In this document: positions 5,021-5,069 of the stretch, one piece after another
How positions within the stretch are numbered: the first letter of the stretch is position 1
How the letters are laid out: each line of letters starts with the position of its first letter
DNA from: Holophagaceae bacterium
Lineage (GTDB): Bacteria; Acidobacteriota; Holophagae; Holophagales; Holophagaceae
Length of the DNA stretch: 5,069 nt
Assembly: GCA_025353305.1 (NCBI GenBank)
Contig: JANXQX010000135.1
Span: 1 to 5,069, forward strand
Direction: 5' to 3'
Position numbers and translations under genes: made by a program
The notes under the pieces: generated by a model
Told to the model about the DNA's origin: nothing
The model's database searches: none
The model's input: only the letters and a program-made list of their open reading frames with translations

Positions 5021-5069
5021 AGAGAGGGGTGCGATCCTTGTTGAATCCACAAGATCTTTGCCAATCTGA

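Larger units (their letters stand above)
3511..5069 (+). mobile_element. IS91/ISCR-like unit (boundaries undefined)
   Basis: The unit is defined by its transposase gene and by a non-coding tail with two adjacent hairpins at 4969-5020. IS91-type elements lack terminal inverted repeats and move by rolling-circle transfer from an origin end to a terminus end, so the limits cannot be read directly. The left limit must lie between 3390 and 3511. The right limit may lie in the tail or beyond the window. The coordinates given are the transposase start and the window end. Confidence 0.5.
4921..5069. other. Non-coding tail after the IS91 transposase
   Basis: No convincing gene is seen on either strand here. 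The + frames are interrupted by stops, and minus-strand open frames are antisense extensions over the transposase gene. Contents seen are the CCCATGGG palindrome at 4932-4939, the two hairpins at 4969-5020, and near the edge CTTG (5037-5040) and ATCTTTGCC (5054-5062), the complement of part of the IS66 left end. Confidence 0.5.

Noticed and set aside
4708..5064. Minus-strand frame starting in the right tail
   Set aside because: Most of it is antisense to the C-terminus of the IS91-type transposase; the part in the tail overlaps the hairpins and shows nothing familiar.
1..5069. CRISPR arrays, tRNA or rRNA genes, riboswitches, toxin-antitoxin or defence genes
   Set aside because: No regularly spaced repeats, cloverleaf or rRNA-like sequence and no proteins of these kinds were found on either strand.

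Overview
This window is an accessory region of a GC-rich bacterial genome. It is dominated by two transposase modules read left to right on the + strand. Neither the gene families nor the base composition fixes the organism. The proteins look like IS66 and IS91 copies found in GC-rich Gram-negative lineages such as Acidobacteriota or the former Deltaproteobacteria, but that is an impression and not a measurement.

Bases 1-628 are host flank, and all plausible coding there is on the minus strand. One frame is open from base 429 to the left edge. A second, partly overlapping frame (529-383) reads into it. A one-base change in a run of five C at 413-417 would join the two, so this looks like one frameshifted gene of unknown function that continues beyond the window. 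Just upstream of it, at 564-628, is what may be the last codons of another minus-strand gene, cut off where the mobile DNA begins.

Bases 629-3389 hold an IS66-family insertion sequence. It has a left end beginning GTAAGCGG and a 240-bp leader with direct repeats. It carries the standard trio tnpA (869-1315), tnpB (1312-1662, TTG start overlapping the tnpA stop) and tnpC (1728-3389, the DDE transposase with a zinc-binding domain). No matching right end (CGCTTAC) is visible anywhere to base 5069.

Bases 3390-5069 hold an IS91-family (HUH, rolling-circle type) transposase gene at 3511-4920, on the same strand and only 121 bp after tnpC. It is followed by a 149-bp non-coding tail with two adjacent hairpins. 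The IS91-like unit has either inserted into, or replaced, the right end of the IS66 element, or the IS66 element carries it as a passenger and ends just past the window. All four transposase-related frames appear intact. I see no RNA genes, CRISPR array or defence or metabolic cargo. The novelty here lies in the arrangement and regulatory sequences, not in a new protein system.
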